Assembly: GCA_008011715.2 (NCBI GenBank)
Contig: CP136508.1
Span: forward strand, 6,138,001 to 6,202,000
Length of the DNA: 64,000 bases
Direction: 5' to 3'
Origin: [Empedobacter] haloabium
Lineage (GTDB): Bacteria; Pseudomonadota; Gammaproteobacteria; Burkholderiales; Burkholderiaceae_D
The notes under the pieces are model-generated. The model was not told the origin of the DNA. It saw only the letters and a list, made by a program, of their open reading frames with translations, and ran no database searches. Position numbers and translations under genes: made by a program. Every line of letters starts with the position of its first letter. Positions within the stretch are counted from its first letter, which is position 1. Positions 45,834 through 54,674 of this stretch are shown one piece after another.

Positions 45834-47035
45834 TAGCGGGCAGCCCGCCCGCGCGGCCACTGCCAGCCCAGCTGCACGAGGAACACCAGCGCCAGCACGT
45901 GAAAACCAGCCAGCATGCCGAAGTGCTGGTTCAGCAGCCCGCCCGCCACGGCGCCGACCAGCCCCCCGCTCGGCCCTGCCAGCGAGAACATGCCGCCCGT
46001 GCGGCCCCGCCCCAGCTCCTGCGCCAGGCGGGCGAAGCGCGCCACGCTGGTGAGATGCTGCAGTCCCAGGCCCAAGCCCAGCAGCAGCGCGCCGGTCCAC
46101 AGCGCGGCGGGGCCGAACGGGTTGGCCAGCAGCAGCTCCGCCGCCAGCAGCAACACCAGCGCCACGCGGTAGCGCACCGCCTCGCGCCAGCCGGCGATGA
46201 CGCCGCCGGCGGCCAGCAACGTCAGCACGAACGCGGCGCCCTGCAAGGTGACGAGGCCGGCCGCCTGCTGCGTCGACATGCCGAAACGGCGCATTGCCAC
46301 CAGGATGACGAACACGGTGAAGTACGACATCGCGACCTGGCCGAGGAATTCGACCTGCATCGTGCGGCGCAGGTCGGCCCGGCTGATGACCACGCGCAGC
46401 TGGTCGCGCAGGTGCGCCAGCAGGCCCAGGCCCTCGGCGCCCTGGCCCGGCGGGGCCGTCGACAGCACGCGCTGGCCGATCAACAGCGTGACGAACAGGC
46501 CGGCGGCCACGCTGCGGAACGTGTGCGCGTAGCCGGCCACGCCCACCAGCCAGGCGCCCAGCAGAGGACCCACAAAAAACATGCCGCAGCTTTGCGACGC
46601 GCGCTGCCAGCCCGCGCGGCTTGCGCCGATGCGCGGCAGCAGATGCAGGAATTCCGTCTGCGTGGTCACCATGCGAAACGGGTTGACGACGCCGAACAGC
46701 AGCACGCAGCCGATCAGCTGCCACGGCGTGGCCGCGTAACTGAAGCCGGCCAGGAACAGCAGCACGGCACCCAGGCAGCCCAGACGGAACAGGGGCCGGC
46801 TGCCGATGCGGTCGATCAGGGCGCCCAGCGGCAGCGACAACAGCAGCATGCCGACGAATTGCAGCCCGCCCACCAACCCGATCTGCCACGGCGTCGCATG
46901 CAGCGTGGCCGCATACAGCGGCAGCACGACCTTGGCGACGCCGTTCGAGGTTCCTGCCAGCACGCCCAGCAGCATGAAGCCGGTCAGGTAATGCGGCGGC
47001 AGCGGTTCGGCCAGCGCGGAAGTGGCGCCACTCAT
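45833..47035 (-). CDS. MFS transporter
   Basis: The 400-residue protein has 12 hydrophobic helices and the loop signature GALIDRIGSRPLFRLG near residue 70. The opening LTGFMLLGVLAGTSNGVAKV is followed by a possible cytosolic loop GQGAEGLGLLAHLRDQLRVV between halves. Its ATG at 47035 overlaps the nitroreductase stop (TGATG), so both belong to the organosulfur operon. Substrate unknown; export of a product or sulfite is possible but not shown. Confidence 0.88.
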   Translation of the reverse strand: MSGATSALAEPLPPHYLTGFMLLGVLAGTSNGVAKVVLPLYAATLHATPWQIGLVGGLQFVGMLLLSLPLGALIDRIGSRPLFRLGCLGAVLLFLAGFSYAATPWQLIGCVLLFGVVNPFRMVTTQTEFLHLLPRIGASRAGWQRASQSCGMFFVGPLLGAWLVGVAGYAHTFRSVAAGLFVTLLIGQRVLSTAPPGQGAEGLGLLAHLRDQLRVVISRADLRRTMQVEFLGQVAMSYFTVFVILVAMRRFGMSTQQAAGLVTLQGAAFVLTLLAAGGVIAGWREAVRYRVALVLLLAAELLLANPFGPAALWTGALLLGLGLGLQHLTSVARFARLAQELGRGRTGGMFSLAGPSGGLVGAVAGGLLNQHFGMLAGFHVLALVFLVQLGWQWPRGRAAR

Positions 47036-47868
47036 CAGCGCAGCGCGAAGCCGAGCGCCGCCAGCGCCTCCCTCAGCCGGTGCCGGCCTTTCAGGTCTTC
47101 CGGGGTGCGCAAGCGCGCCACCGAATGCTCGCTCCACAGGTTGGGCGGCAGCCCCTGCGAGGCGTAGAACGCCTGCATTGCAACGTCATAGCCGCCCACC
47201 TCGTCCTGCACCGGCGCCGGCGCATAGCGCTCGCGGTACAGCACCGAAGTTTGCGGCAGCCGCGGTTTTACGGATGCCGGCTTGGCCGCGTCGGGATAAC
47301 CCACGCACAGGCCGAACACGGCATACACGCCGTCGCCGGGCGCGATGCCCAGCTCCGCCGCCACCGCCTCCGGCGCGTTGCGCAACGCGCCGATGTAGAC
47401 GGTGCCCAAGCCCAGCGACTCGGCCGCGTTGACGACGTTCTGCGCCGCCAGCGCCGCATCGATGACGCCCATCAGGAACGTGTCCAGGTAGTCGATACCG
47501 GCCAGTTCGCGGCCACGCTCGGCAGCGATGCGGCGCAGCCGCGACAGGTCCACCAGCCAGGCCAGGAACAGCGGCGCCGTGCGCACCTGCTTCTGGTTGC
47601 CCACCAGTTCCGCGAAACGTGCCCGGCGCGCCGCATCCTCGATTGCCACCACGCTCCACACTTGCAGGTTCGACGAACTGGGCGCCGATTGCGCGGCTGC
47701 GACCAGCAGGTCCAGAGTGTCCGGCGGCAGCGCATCGGGGCGGTAGTCGCGCACGGAGCGGTGCGCGAACAAGGTTTCCAGCACGGGATTGACACGGTCG
47801 GCCGCCACGGCGGGCAGCGGCTGGCCCGCGCCATAGCGGGCCTTCAGCAGTTCAAACGGATCGGACAT
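47035..47868 (-). CDS. NfsA-like FMN nitroreductase-family oxidoreductase
   Basis: This 277-residue flavoprotein resembles the NfsA/FRP group of NADPH-dependent nitro and flavin reductases. The FMN-binding HRSVRDYRPDALPPDTLDLL and AAQSAPSSSNLQVWSVVAIE segments are typical, as is GLGTVYIGALRNAPEAVAAE. In this cluster a flavin reductase is needed to feed reduced FMN to the monooxygenase at 54675-56027, and no other reductase is present, so that role is inferred. It lies 20 bases after the ATPase gene and overlaps the MFS gene. Confidence 0.9.
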   Translation of the reverse strand: MSDPFELLKARYGAGQPLPAVAADRVNPVLETLFAHRSVRDYRPDALPPDTLDLLVAAAQSAPSSSNLQVWSVVAIEDAARRARFAELVGNQKQVRTAPLFLAWLVDLSRLRRIAAERGRELAGIDYLDTFLMGVIDAALAAQNVVNAAESLGLGTVYIGALRNAPEAVAAELGIAPGDGVYAVFGLCVGYPDAAKPASVKPRLPQTSVLYRERYAPAPVQDEVGGYDVAMQAFYASQGLPPNLWSEHSVARLRTPEDLKGRHRLREALAALGFALR

Positions 47869-47888
47869 GTGCGGCTTTCAATGAAGGG

Positions 47889-48707
47889 TTACCAGGAAAA
47901 TTGCCAGTCGGCGGCGCTGCGCGGTGGCTCGGGTGTGACCAGGCTGAGGCGCGGCTTGTCGGAGAACTCGGCCAGCACGTCGTCCTTGATGGCGGCGTAG
48001 GCGTAGCTGCCCCGGTCGCGCGGGTGCGGTAGCGGCACGTCGACGATGCGCTTGATGCGGCCCGGGCGCGGTTCCATGACGACGATGCGGTCACCCAGGT
48101 AGACCGCTTCGTCGACGTCGTGCGTGACGAGGATCGCCGTGATGCCCTCCTGCTCCCAGATGCGTTGCAGCTCCTGCTGCAGGTGGGCGCGCGTCAGTGC
48201 GTCGAGCGCGCCGAACGGCTCGTCCAGCAGCAGTACTTCCGGCCGGTTGACCAGCGCGCGGGCGATGGCCACGCGCTGCGACATGCCGCCCGAGAGCTGG
48301 TAGGGATACGCCGTCTCGAAGCCCTTCAGGCCGACCAGTTCGATGTGCTCCTGCACCGACCGGCGTTTCTCGGCCTCCGGCAAGGTCGCGTTCAGCAGGC
48401 CCAGGCTGACGTTCTGCTCCACCGTCAGCCATGGGAACAGGCGGTGTTCCTGGAACACGATGCCCCGTTCCAGGCTGGTGCCGACGACGCGGCGGCCATC
48501 CAGCAGGATCTCGCCCTGGTACTCGTTTTCCAGCCCGATCACGAGGCGCAGCAAGGTCGACTTGCCGCACCCGCTGGCGCCGACGATGCTGACGAATTCA
48601 CCGGGCCGTATCGACAGCGAGATGTTTTCCAGGACGGGCAACGCCTGTCCCTTGACGCGGTACTGCTTGCTCAGATTGCTGATTTCCAGCGTGCCTGCAT
48701 GTGCCAT
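47889..48707 (-). CDS. ABC transporter ATP-binding protein, SsuB/TauB type
   Basis: This 272-residue cytosolic ATPase powers import of sulfonate-like compounds. It has Walker A GASGCGKST, Q-loop in GIVFQEHRLFPWL, signature LSGGMSQRVAIARAL, Walker B VLLLDEPFGALD and the H-loop in LVTHDVDEAVYLGD. The start at 48707 has a GGAG site; a longer reading from 48719 adds four residues. It is the only ATPase in a cluster with four permeases, so it must serve all of them unless a remote ATPase helps. Confidence 0.94.
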   Translation of the reverse strand: MAHAGTLEISNLSKQYRVKGQALPVLENISLSIRPGEFVSIVGASGCGKSTLLRLVIGLENEYQGEILLDGRRVVGTSLERGIVFQEHRLFPWLTVEQNVSLGLLNATLPEAEKRRSVQEHIELVGLKGFETAYPYQLSGGMSQRVAIARALVNRPEVLLLDEPFGALDALTRAHLQQELQRIWEQEGITAILVTHDVDEAVYLGDRIVVMEPRPGRIKRIVDVPLPHPRDRGSYAYAAIKDDVLAEFSDKPRLSLVTPEPPRSAADWQFSW

Positions 48708-48731
48708 GCTTCGCTCCAAAACGATGATTGA

Positions 48732-49514
48732 TCAATACTGTCCGGTGGACGTGCCGCGCCAGCGCAGCAGCCGCGCTTCGACGACCCCGGCCAGCCAGTT
48801 CAGCGTGAAACCGACCAGGCCGACCACGACGATGCCCAGCAGTACCTGGTCCATCCACAGGTGCTCGCGCCCGTCCGTCAGCAAGTTGCCGATGCCGATT
48901 CCCGAGGTCAGCAGGTATTCCGCGCCCAGGGTCGCCAGCCACGCATAGATCAACGCCAGATGAATGCCGTTGAAGATCGACGGCAGCGCGGCCGGCAGCA
49001 CGACCCGGCGCAGCAGCTGCAGCGGTGTCAGCGCGAACACGCGGGCCACCTCGACCAGCTCGCGCGGCACACCGCGGATGCCCTCGAAGGTGTTCAGCAC
49101 GACGGGAAAGAACGCGGCCAGCGCTAGGAACACCACCTTGGCCAGGTCGCCCAGGCCGAACCAGACCGAAATCAGCGGAATCCATGCCAGCAGCGAGACC
49201 TGCTTGACCGTGTGCAGCGTCGGACCGACCAGGTTTTCCAGCAGCCGCGACAATCCCAGCGCGATGCCGACGCCGAAGCCGGCCAGGCTGCCCAGGATGA
49301 AACCGGCCAGATCGCGTGCCAGCGAGGCGCCCAGCGCACGCCACAAGGTGCCGTCGCCGGACAGCCGCGCGGCCGTGTCCCAGACCTGGCTTGGTGCGAC
49401 CAGCAGGGTCGAATCGCTCCAGCCGAACTGGAACGCGGTCCACCAGCCGGCCAGCAACAGCACGGGCAGCGCCGTGCCGCGCAACCGGCGGCGGGAAGTG
49501 TCATGCAAAGTCAT
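48732..49514 (-). CDS. ABC transporter permease, SsuC type (D)
   Basis: The 260-residue inner-membrane permease has six helices and the EAA loop VARVFALTPLQLLRRVVLPA with the following ALPSIFNGIHLALIYAWLAT. It resembles the permease at 50365-51129 (LHLALLYAWLATIGAEYLL in that copy) more than its direct neighbour, so D and B form one paralogous type. It lies 24 bases before the ATPase gene and 12 bases after permease C. Confidence 0.92.
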   Translation of the reverse strand: MTLHDTSRRRLRGTALPVLLLAGWWTAFQFGWSDSTLLVAPSQVWDTAARLSGDGTLWRALGASLARDLAGFILGSLAGFGVGIALGLSRLLENLVGPTLHTVKQVSLLAWIPLISVWFGLGDLAKVVFLALAAFFPVVLNTFEGIRGVPRELVEVARVFALTPLQLLRRVVLPAALPSIFNGIHLALIYAWLATLGAEYLLTSGIGIGNLLTDGREHLWMDQVLLGIVVVGLVGFTLNWLAGVVEARLLRWRGTSTGQY

Positions 49515-49526
49515 GATGAAATCCTT

Positions 49527-50354
49527 TCAGAAGGCGTCGCGACGCCAGCGCAGCAGCCGCTGTTCGACCACCGTCAGCAGGCGGTCGAGCAGGTAGCCGA
49601 CCGTGCCGACCACCACGACTGCCGCCAGCACGACGTCGAGCTGGTACAACTGGCGGCCGTAGACGATCATGAAGCCAAGGCCCTCGGACGACGCCAGCAG
49701 CTCCACCGCCACCAGCGCCAACCAGGCATGGGTCAGGCCATAGCGCACGCCGTTCCATACCTGCGGGAACGCGGCCGGGAACACCACCTTGGCCAACAGC
49801 TGCCAGCGCGTGAAGCGGTACACCCGCGCCACCTCGATAAAGCGGGTCGACACGCCGCGCAGGCCCTGGTAGGTGTTCAACGCCACCGGCACGAAGGCGG
49901 CCTTGGCGATCAGGGTGATCTTCAGCGCCTCGCCCAACCCCACCAGCAGCATCAACAACGGCAGCCAGCCGAGCGACGGCACCTGGGCGATGGCGCGAAA
50001 GCTGGGGTACAGGTAGTCGCGCACGGTGGGCGACAATCCCATCGCCACGCCCAGCGCCAGCCCGGCGGCGCCGCCGGCGGCGAAACCGGCCAGCACGCGG
50101 CCCAGGCTGACCCACAGGTTGTCGGGCAGCTCGCCGGTGCGCAGCAGGTCGACGAACGTTGTCGCGACCACCGCAGGCGGCGGCAGGATTTGCGGCGGCA
50201 GCCATTCGAAGGTGGCGGCGAGGTGCCACAGCAGCAGCACCGCCAGCGGCAGGGGCCAGGACAGCGCCAGGCGCGTCAACGCCGCATCACCGATCGACGG
50301 CAGCCGGGGCACGGCGAACGCCGGCAAGGTCGAGGTCTCGATTCGTGCGGTCAT
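49527..50354 (-). CDS. ABC transporter permease, SsuC type (C)
   Basis: The 275-residue permease has six helices, the EAA loop VARVYRFTRWQLLAKVVFPA and the C-terminal VELLASSEGLGFMIVYGRQL. The last segment is almost the same in the permease at 51140-51991 (VELLASSEGIGYLMVWGRQL), so C and A form the second type. The ATG at 50354 follows an AAGGGA site; a longer reading from 50381 overlaps the upstream gene. Ten bases separate it from permease B. Confidence 0.92.
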   Translation of the reverse strand: MTARIETSTLPAFAVPRLPSIGDAALTRLALSWPLPLAVLLLWHLAATFEWLPPQILPPPAVVATTFVDLLRTGELPDNLWVSLGRVLAGFAAGGAAGLALGVAMGLSPTVRDYLYPSFRAIAQVPSLGWLPLLMLLVGLGEALKITLIAKAAFVPVALNTYQGLRGVSTRFIEVARVYRFTRWQLLAKVVFPAAFPQVWNGVRYGLTHAWLALVAVELLASSEGLGFMIVYGRQLYQLDVVLAAVVVVGTVGYLLDRLLTVVEQRLLRWRRDAF

Positions 50355-50364
50355 CGCATCCCTT

Positions 50365-51129
50365 TCAGTGGCCGGGGCCACGCCAGTGCAGCACGCGGCC
50401 CTCGATGGCCGCGGCCAGGCGGTTCAGCAGGAGGCCGACGGCGCCGATCAGCAGCATGCCGACGACGATCAGCTCGACGTGGAAGGTGGCCTTGCCGCGG
50501 ATGACGACGCTGCCGACGCCCTGTGCCGAAGAGCCCAGCAGGTATTCGGCGCCGATCGTCGCCAGCCAGGCGTACAGCAGCGCCAGGTGCAGGCCGGTGG
50601 CGATCCGCGCAGACGCCGCCGGCAGGATCAGCCGGCCCGCCAGCTGGAGGCGGTTGAACCCCAGCACGCGGGCCACTTCCAGCTGTGCGCGCGTGACGCC
50701 GCGCACGCCCTCGAACGTGTTCAACGCGACCGGATAGAACGCCGACAGCGCGATGAACAGGATCTTGGCCGCCTCGCCGGTGCCCAGCCACGTCGACAGC
50801 AGCGGCAGCCAGGCGAACAGCGAAATCTGCTTGAGCGTGTGGAACGTGGGGCCGACGATGCGTTCGGCCCAGCGCGACACGCCCAGCAGCAGGCCAAACA
50901 GGATGCCGGCCGCGCTGCCGGCAGCAAAGCCGCTCAGGTCCCGAATCAGGCTGGCACGCAGCCCGGCCAGCAACTGGCCGCCGCTGACCACCTGCCAGGC
51001 CGCATCCAGCACGGCGCCGGGCGGCACGATCAGTTTCGTATTCACCAGGTCCAGCGCCGTCAGCGCATACCACAGCGCCAGCGCGGCCAGCGGCAGCACG
51101 ACCGCGCGCCAATCTGCGTTCGATGTCAT
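50365..51129 (-). CDS. ABC transporter permease, SsuC type (B)
   Basis: The 254-residue permease has six helices, PTFHTLKQISLFAWLPLLST, the EAA loop VARVLGFNRLQLAGRLILPA and LHLALLYAWLATIGAEYLLG. It pairs by similarity with permease D. It starts 10 bases after permease A. The order A-B-C-D with types alternating points to duplication of an A-B pair. Confidence 0.92.
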   Translation of the reverse strand: MTSNADWRAVVLPLAALALWYALTALDLVNTKLIVPPGAVLDAAWQVVSGGQLLAGLRASLIRDLSGFAAGSAAGILFGLLLGVSRWAERIVGPTFHTLKQISLFAWLPLLSTWLGTGEAAKILFIALSAFYPVALNTFEGVRGVTRAQLEVARVLGFNRLQLAGRLILPAASARIATGLHLALLYAWLATIGAEYLLGSSAQGVGSVVIRGKATFHVELIVVGMLLIGAVGLLLNRLAAAIEGRVLHWRGPGH

Positions 51130-51139
51130 CTCGTCCTCC

Positions 51140-51991
51140 TCAGTAGGCGCGGCGCTGCCAGCCGTGCAGGCGCGCCTCGCTCCATGCCAGCAGGCGGTCC
51201 AGCGCGACGCCGACCGCGCCGATCACCAGCATGCCGACCACGACGATATCGAGCTGCAACAGCTGCCGGCCCCACACCATCAAGTAGCCGATCCCCTCGC
51301 TGGACGCCAGCAGCTCGACGAAGACCAGCGTCAGCCAGGCCTGCATGACCCCCTGGCGCAGGCCGCTGAAGATCCCGCTCGACGCGGCCGGCAGCACCAG
51401 CCGGCGCACCGTCTGCCCGAACGTGAAGCGGTACACGGCGCCCACTTCCAGCAGACTGCGCGGAATGCTGCGAATGGCATCGAAAGTGTTGACGGCCACC
51501 GGCACCACGACGGCGATCGCGATCGCGGCCACTTTCAGCGCCTCGCCGATGCCGGCAAAAATGATCAATAACGGCACCCAGCCGATCACGGGGAACTGCG
51601 CCACCAGCTGGAAGGTGGGATAGACATACGCCTGCACGGTGCGCGACACGCCCATGACCACGCCCAGGACAAACCCGGCGCCGCCGCCGATGAGCAGGCT
51701 CCAGCCCAGCCGCTGCAAGCTGATGGCGAGATTGGCGCTCAGGTCGCCGCTGTCCCACAGCTCGCGCAGCGACTGCCACACGAGGGCCGGCGGTGGCAGG
51801 ATCTGCTCGGCCAGCCAGCGCCGCTCGACGGCGTACTGCCACAGCGCCAGCAACAGCAGCGGCAGGATCAGGCCCGCGGCCAGGTTGACCGACCCGGTCG
51901 CCAGCCGCGCGATGGCCGTGCGCCAGCGCGGTGCCGGCGCGGCCAGCGCCACTTCAGTGACATACGGCGCAGAGGACGAGACGGTGTTCAT
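51140..51991 (-). CDS. ABC transporter permease, SsuC type (A)
   Basis: The 283-residue permease has six helices after a 35-residue cytosolic N-terminus, the EAA loop VGAVYRFTFGQTVRRLVLPA and the VELLASSEGIGYLMVWGRQL segment. It resembles permease C. Its ATG overlaps the stop of the upstream binding-protein gene (ATGA), so binding protein and permease are made together. Confidence 0.92.
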   Translation of the reverse strand: MNTVSSSAPYVTEVALAAPAPRWRTAIARLATGSVNLAAGLILPLLLLALWQYAVERRWLAEQILPPPALVWQSLRELWDSGDLSANLAISLQRLGWSLLIGGGAGFVLGVVMGVSRTVQAYVYPTFQLVAQFPVIGWVPLLIIFAGIGEALKVAAIAIAVVVPVAVNTFDAIRSIPRSLLEVGAVYRFTFGQTVRRLVLPAASSGIFSGLRQGVMQAWLTLVFVELLASSEGIGYLMVWGRQLLQLDIVVVGMLVIGAVGVALDRLLAWSEARLHGWQRRAY

Positions 51992-53067
51992 TGTTGCGCC
52001 AGTTTCGGCTTGCCGGCCGCGTTGAACTCGGGCCAATAGCCCTCCAGCTTGAGCTCCTTCAGCGCCGTGTTCAGGTATTGCGGTGCCAGCCAGCCGTTGA
52101 TATCCACGTCCCGGCGGATCAGCTTGAACTCCCTGGCCTGCTGGATCGATTTCTTCAGGTTCTCGACGAAGTACTCGTCCAGCAGCGGCGACAGGCGCCA
52201 CTTCAGCGGCACGTCGACAAAGGTCTTCTGGTATTCGTAGTAGCTGGTACCGGAGTTCGACCAAAGCTTGTACTGCGCCTCGCGGTTCTTCTCATCCGAG
52301 CTCCACGCCGCCACCTTGATCAGGGTCGTGACGACGCGCTGCACGATGTCCGGGTACTTGCGCTCGAACTCCTCCGAGACCCAGAAGACCCCCTGCGACG
52401 TCAGCTCCGGATCGGGACCGGTGGAGTAAATCAGCTTGCCCACGCCGCGTGCCTCCAGGTCGAACGGGGCGATGAAGCCGCCGTCGACGTCCTTGGTCGC
52501 GATGGCGGCGCGCAGCGTGTCGCCGTCCATGCTGACGGTCTTGAAATCGCGCTCCGTCAGCCCGTGCTTCTTCAGGATGCGGCCCAGCGCCAGCTGGCTG
52601 GCGGTGCCCTTGAAGACGGCCAGGCGCTTGCCTTTCAGGTCTTCCAGCGTGCGCGCCGGCGAATCGACCGGTCCCGTGATGTAGGCGGCGCCGAAGCGCG
52701 TGTACGGGAACAGGATCCTGGTGCGCAACCCCGTCGACCTGCCGATGATGATCGGCAGGTCGCCATGGTGGGCGAAGTCGGCCAGGCCGTTGGCCAGCTG
52801 CTCGTTGGTGGCGGGGCCGGCGCCCGGGTTGAAGGTCCACTGGATCTTGATGCCGTCCTTGGCGAACTCCTTTTCCAGCACGCCCTGCTGGTGCGCGGTG
52901 GCGATGACAGAGCCGCCCACGATGGGCCGGCCGCCGGTGCCGGCGCTGGAGTAGGAAATGCGGATCACCTTGGGTTTTTCTTGCGCGACGGCGGCCGGCA
53001 CGGCAAATACCATGGCCGCGGCGGCCAGCAGGGCGGAGAGGGAGCGGAAGCGGGGTAGTGTCATCAT
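51988..53067 (-). CDS. ABC transporter substrate-binding protein, aliphatic sulfonate type (first)
   Basis: The 359-residue periplasmic protein has a signal peptide (LSALLAAAAMVFAVPAAVAQ) and a SsuA/TauA-like fold (VIRISYSSAGTGGRPIVGGS, AGPATNEQLANGLADFAHHG, LEDLKGKRLAVFKGTASQLA). It is a paralogue of the binding protein at 44634-45719. I placed the start at ATG 53067; TTG at 53076 is possible. It follows the porin by 12 bases and overlaps permease A. Which sulfur compound it binds is unknown. Confidence 0.92.
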   Translation of the reverse strand: MMTLPRFRSLSALLAAAAMVFAVPAAVAQEKPKVIRISYSSAGTGGRPIVGGSVIATAHQQGVLEKEFAKDGIKIQWTFNPGAGPATNEQLANGLADFAHHGDLPIIIGRSTGLRTRILFPYTRFGAAYITGPVDSPARTLEDLKGKRLAVFKGTASQLALGRILKKHGLTERDFKTVSMDGDTLRAAIATKDVDGGFIAPFDLEARGVGKLIYSTGPDPELTSQGVFWVSEEFERKYPDIVQRVVTTLIKVAAWSSDEKNREAQYKLWSNSGTSYYEYQKTFVDVPLKWRLSPLLDEYFVENLKKSIQQAREFKLIRRDVDINGWLAPQYLNTALKELKLEGYWPEFNAAGKPKLAQQ

Positions 53068-53079
53068 GATGTCCAAGGG

Positions 53080-54498
53080 TCAGAAGCCGAACTGGAACTG
53101 CGCCAGCAATTCGTTGGCGCTGGGCTGGGCCGGGTTGTCGTACTGGTAGTGATTCAGGTTGATCTGGAACTTCGTCGTCTCGGCAAAGAACAGGTTGAAG
53201 CCGGCCGTGGCGATCTTGCTGCGGTCGTTCGGCAGAGCGCGGTTCGGATCGAACACGTCGTAGCGGGCGAACAGCTGGTAGGACTTGGGCCAGTAATCGT
53301 CGTACTTGGCCTGGGCGCGCGAGCTGGCGATCCACTGTTCGCCCCAGGTGTAGAAAGCGGTCACGTACTGGCCGCGCGATTTCACCTCCGGGCCGTTGTT
53401 CGCCACGCCGTCGCGTCCTTCCGCATACTCGTACGTGATGCCGAAGGGCGCATGGTTGTAGTAGATGTCGAAGCCGTAGCGGTCGCGCTTGACCTGACCG
53501 ACGACGGCGCCGGCCGTCCCGGCCGTCACGTTCTTCTTGCCCTGGTAGGCGGAGACGCCCACCTTCAGCTCGCGCAGCAGGCTGAAATAGTCGACCGGCA
53601 GCGTGAACGCCACGCGCGCCAGGTAGTCCTTGCTGTTGTTGTCGTCCGTCTTGTTCGGGCCACTGCCGTTGACGACACCAAACGCGTATTCGATCAGCGG
53701 CGCCCGGTAGTTGAAGCCGTAGTCGACGTAGGGATCGAAGTCGCCGCGCACGATCAGGCCAATCTGGCGGTTGCCGACACCGAGGCCGCCCAGGAACTGC
53801 GCGCTGTTGATCACCGGGCGCAGTTCCTCGCCGATCTGGGCTTCCAGGCCGAACGGGATCTGCTGCTGGCCGAAGGTCAGCGTCAGGCGCGGGTCTTCCA
53901 GGCCGGTCAGCGTGGGCAGGGGGCTGTAGCGGATGTAGGCATCGGTTGCATTGAGCTGGCTGCCGTCCGTGGCCGGGCTGTTGCGCGCATAGGCGAACGC
54001 CAGCCGGTAGTCGAGGTTGCGGCCTTCCGAATAATCGCGATACAGGCTGCCGGCGAAGTTCAGCGTGGCCTGCGGGATGTCGAAGCTGCCGTGGCGGTCG
54101 GCCGCGCTGGCCGTGCTGCCAGTGCGCGTGGCCTGCTCCTGCGCGGTGGCGCGCACCTGCGCGCTGCCGCCGATGGTCGTGCCGCGCGTCGTCAGCGCGG
54201 TCTTGGTCTCGCGGTTGCGGCGCTGTTCGTATTTGTAGTTTTCCAGGTCGGTGCGCAGGCCGTCGATATCGCCCTTGGTGGCGATCTCCACTTTTTCCTC
54301 GGTGGCGCCGACAGGCGATGCCGCCGGCGCCTGCGTTGCCTTGACCTGGGCCTGCAGCGCGCTGACCACAACTTTTAATTCCTCGATCTGGCGCTGCAGC
54401 TCCGCGTTGCTTTGCCCGGCCGCGTGCGCCGCGCCGGCGATGCTCAAGAGGCCCGCGGCCAGGGCCGCGCTGCCGGTGTGCTTGGATGGATACTTCAA
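53080..54498 (-). CDS. Outer-membrane porin with N-terminal coiled coil
   Basis: This 472-residue protein is an outer-membrane channel of the phosphate-selective O/P-like group. It starts at TTG 54498 (AGGAG site 7 bases upstream) with a signal peptide (AALAAGLLSIAGAAHAAGQS), then a coiled coil (ELQRQIEELKVVVSALQAQV) and a barrel rich in alternating strands that ends in Phe (ELLAQFQFGF). It is the first gene after a sigma-54 promoter and directly precedes the binding protein, so it probably brings organosulfur compounds across the outer membrane. Confidence 0.87.
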   Translation of the reverse strand: MKYPSKHTGSAALAAGLLSIAGAAHAAGQSNAELQRQIEELKVVVSALQAQVKATQAPAASPVGATEEKVEIATKGDIDGLRTDLENYKYEQRRNRETKTALTTRGTTIGGSAQVRATAQEQATRTGSTASAADRHGSFDIPQATLNFAGSLYRDYSEGRNLDYRLAFAYARNSPATDGSQLNATDAYIRYSPLPTLTGLEDPRLTLTFGQQQIPFGLEAQIGEELRPVINSAQFLGGLGVGNRQIGLIVRGDFDPYVDYGFNYRAPLIEYAFGVVNGSGPNKTDDNNSKDYLARVAFTLPVDYFSLLRELKVGVSAYQGKKNVTAGTAGAVVGQVKRDRYGFDIYYNHAPFGITYEYAEGRDGVANNGPEVKSRGQYVTAFYTWGEQWIASSRAQAKYDDYWPKSYQLFARYDVFDPNRALPNDRSKIATAGFNLFFAETTKFQINLNHYQYDNPAQPSANELLAQFQFGF

Positions 54499-54547
54499 AC
54501 AAGTGCTCCTGGTGTAATGGGCCGATGGGATGCTGTACCTTTCATTA

Positions 54548-54563
54548 CGCACGTTCCATGCCA
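54548..54563 (-). promoter_or_regulatory. Sigma-54 promoter of the porin-ABC operon
   Basis: On the minus strand the site reads TGGCATGGAACGTGCG. GG and GC are 10 bases apart, and two positions differ from TGGCACG-N4-TTGC. Transcription would start near 54537, 39 bases before the TTG start of the porin. It is the weakest of the three sigma-54 promoters but has upstream dyads like the others. Confidence 0.65.
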
Positions 54564-54609
54564 CCCGTTTTCCCTGCGGTTTGGCCGTTTTCGGGCACGC
54601 GGCTGTCGC

Positions 54610-54662
54610 GGCGCCAGCACCGCCGCAACAGCTGGCGCCGCGATCTGCTGCAAAGCCAGCAG
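54610..54662. promoter_or_regulatory. Upstream activator sites for the porin promoter
   Basis: CTGCTG-CAAAGC-CAGCAG at 54645-54662 has the same CTGCTG-N6-CAGCAG form as the site at 45794. GCTGGCGCCGCG at 54631-54642 resembles site B, and GGCGCCAGC (54610-54618) pairs with GCTGGCGCC (54631-54639). These lie 45-100 bases upstream of the -24 element, just after the stop of the monooxygenase gene. Confidence 0.6.
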
Positions 54663-54674
54663 CGCTCCGATGCC

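Noticed and set aside
45833..46889. Upstream extension of the binding-protein frame (44634) into the MFS gene
   Set aside because: The signal peptide and ribosome site place the start at 45719; the rest is shadow reading of the MFS gene.
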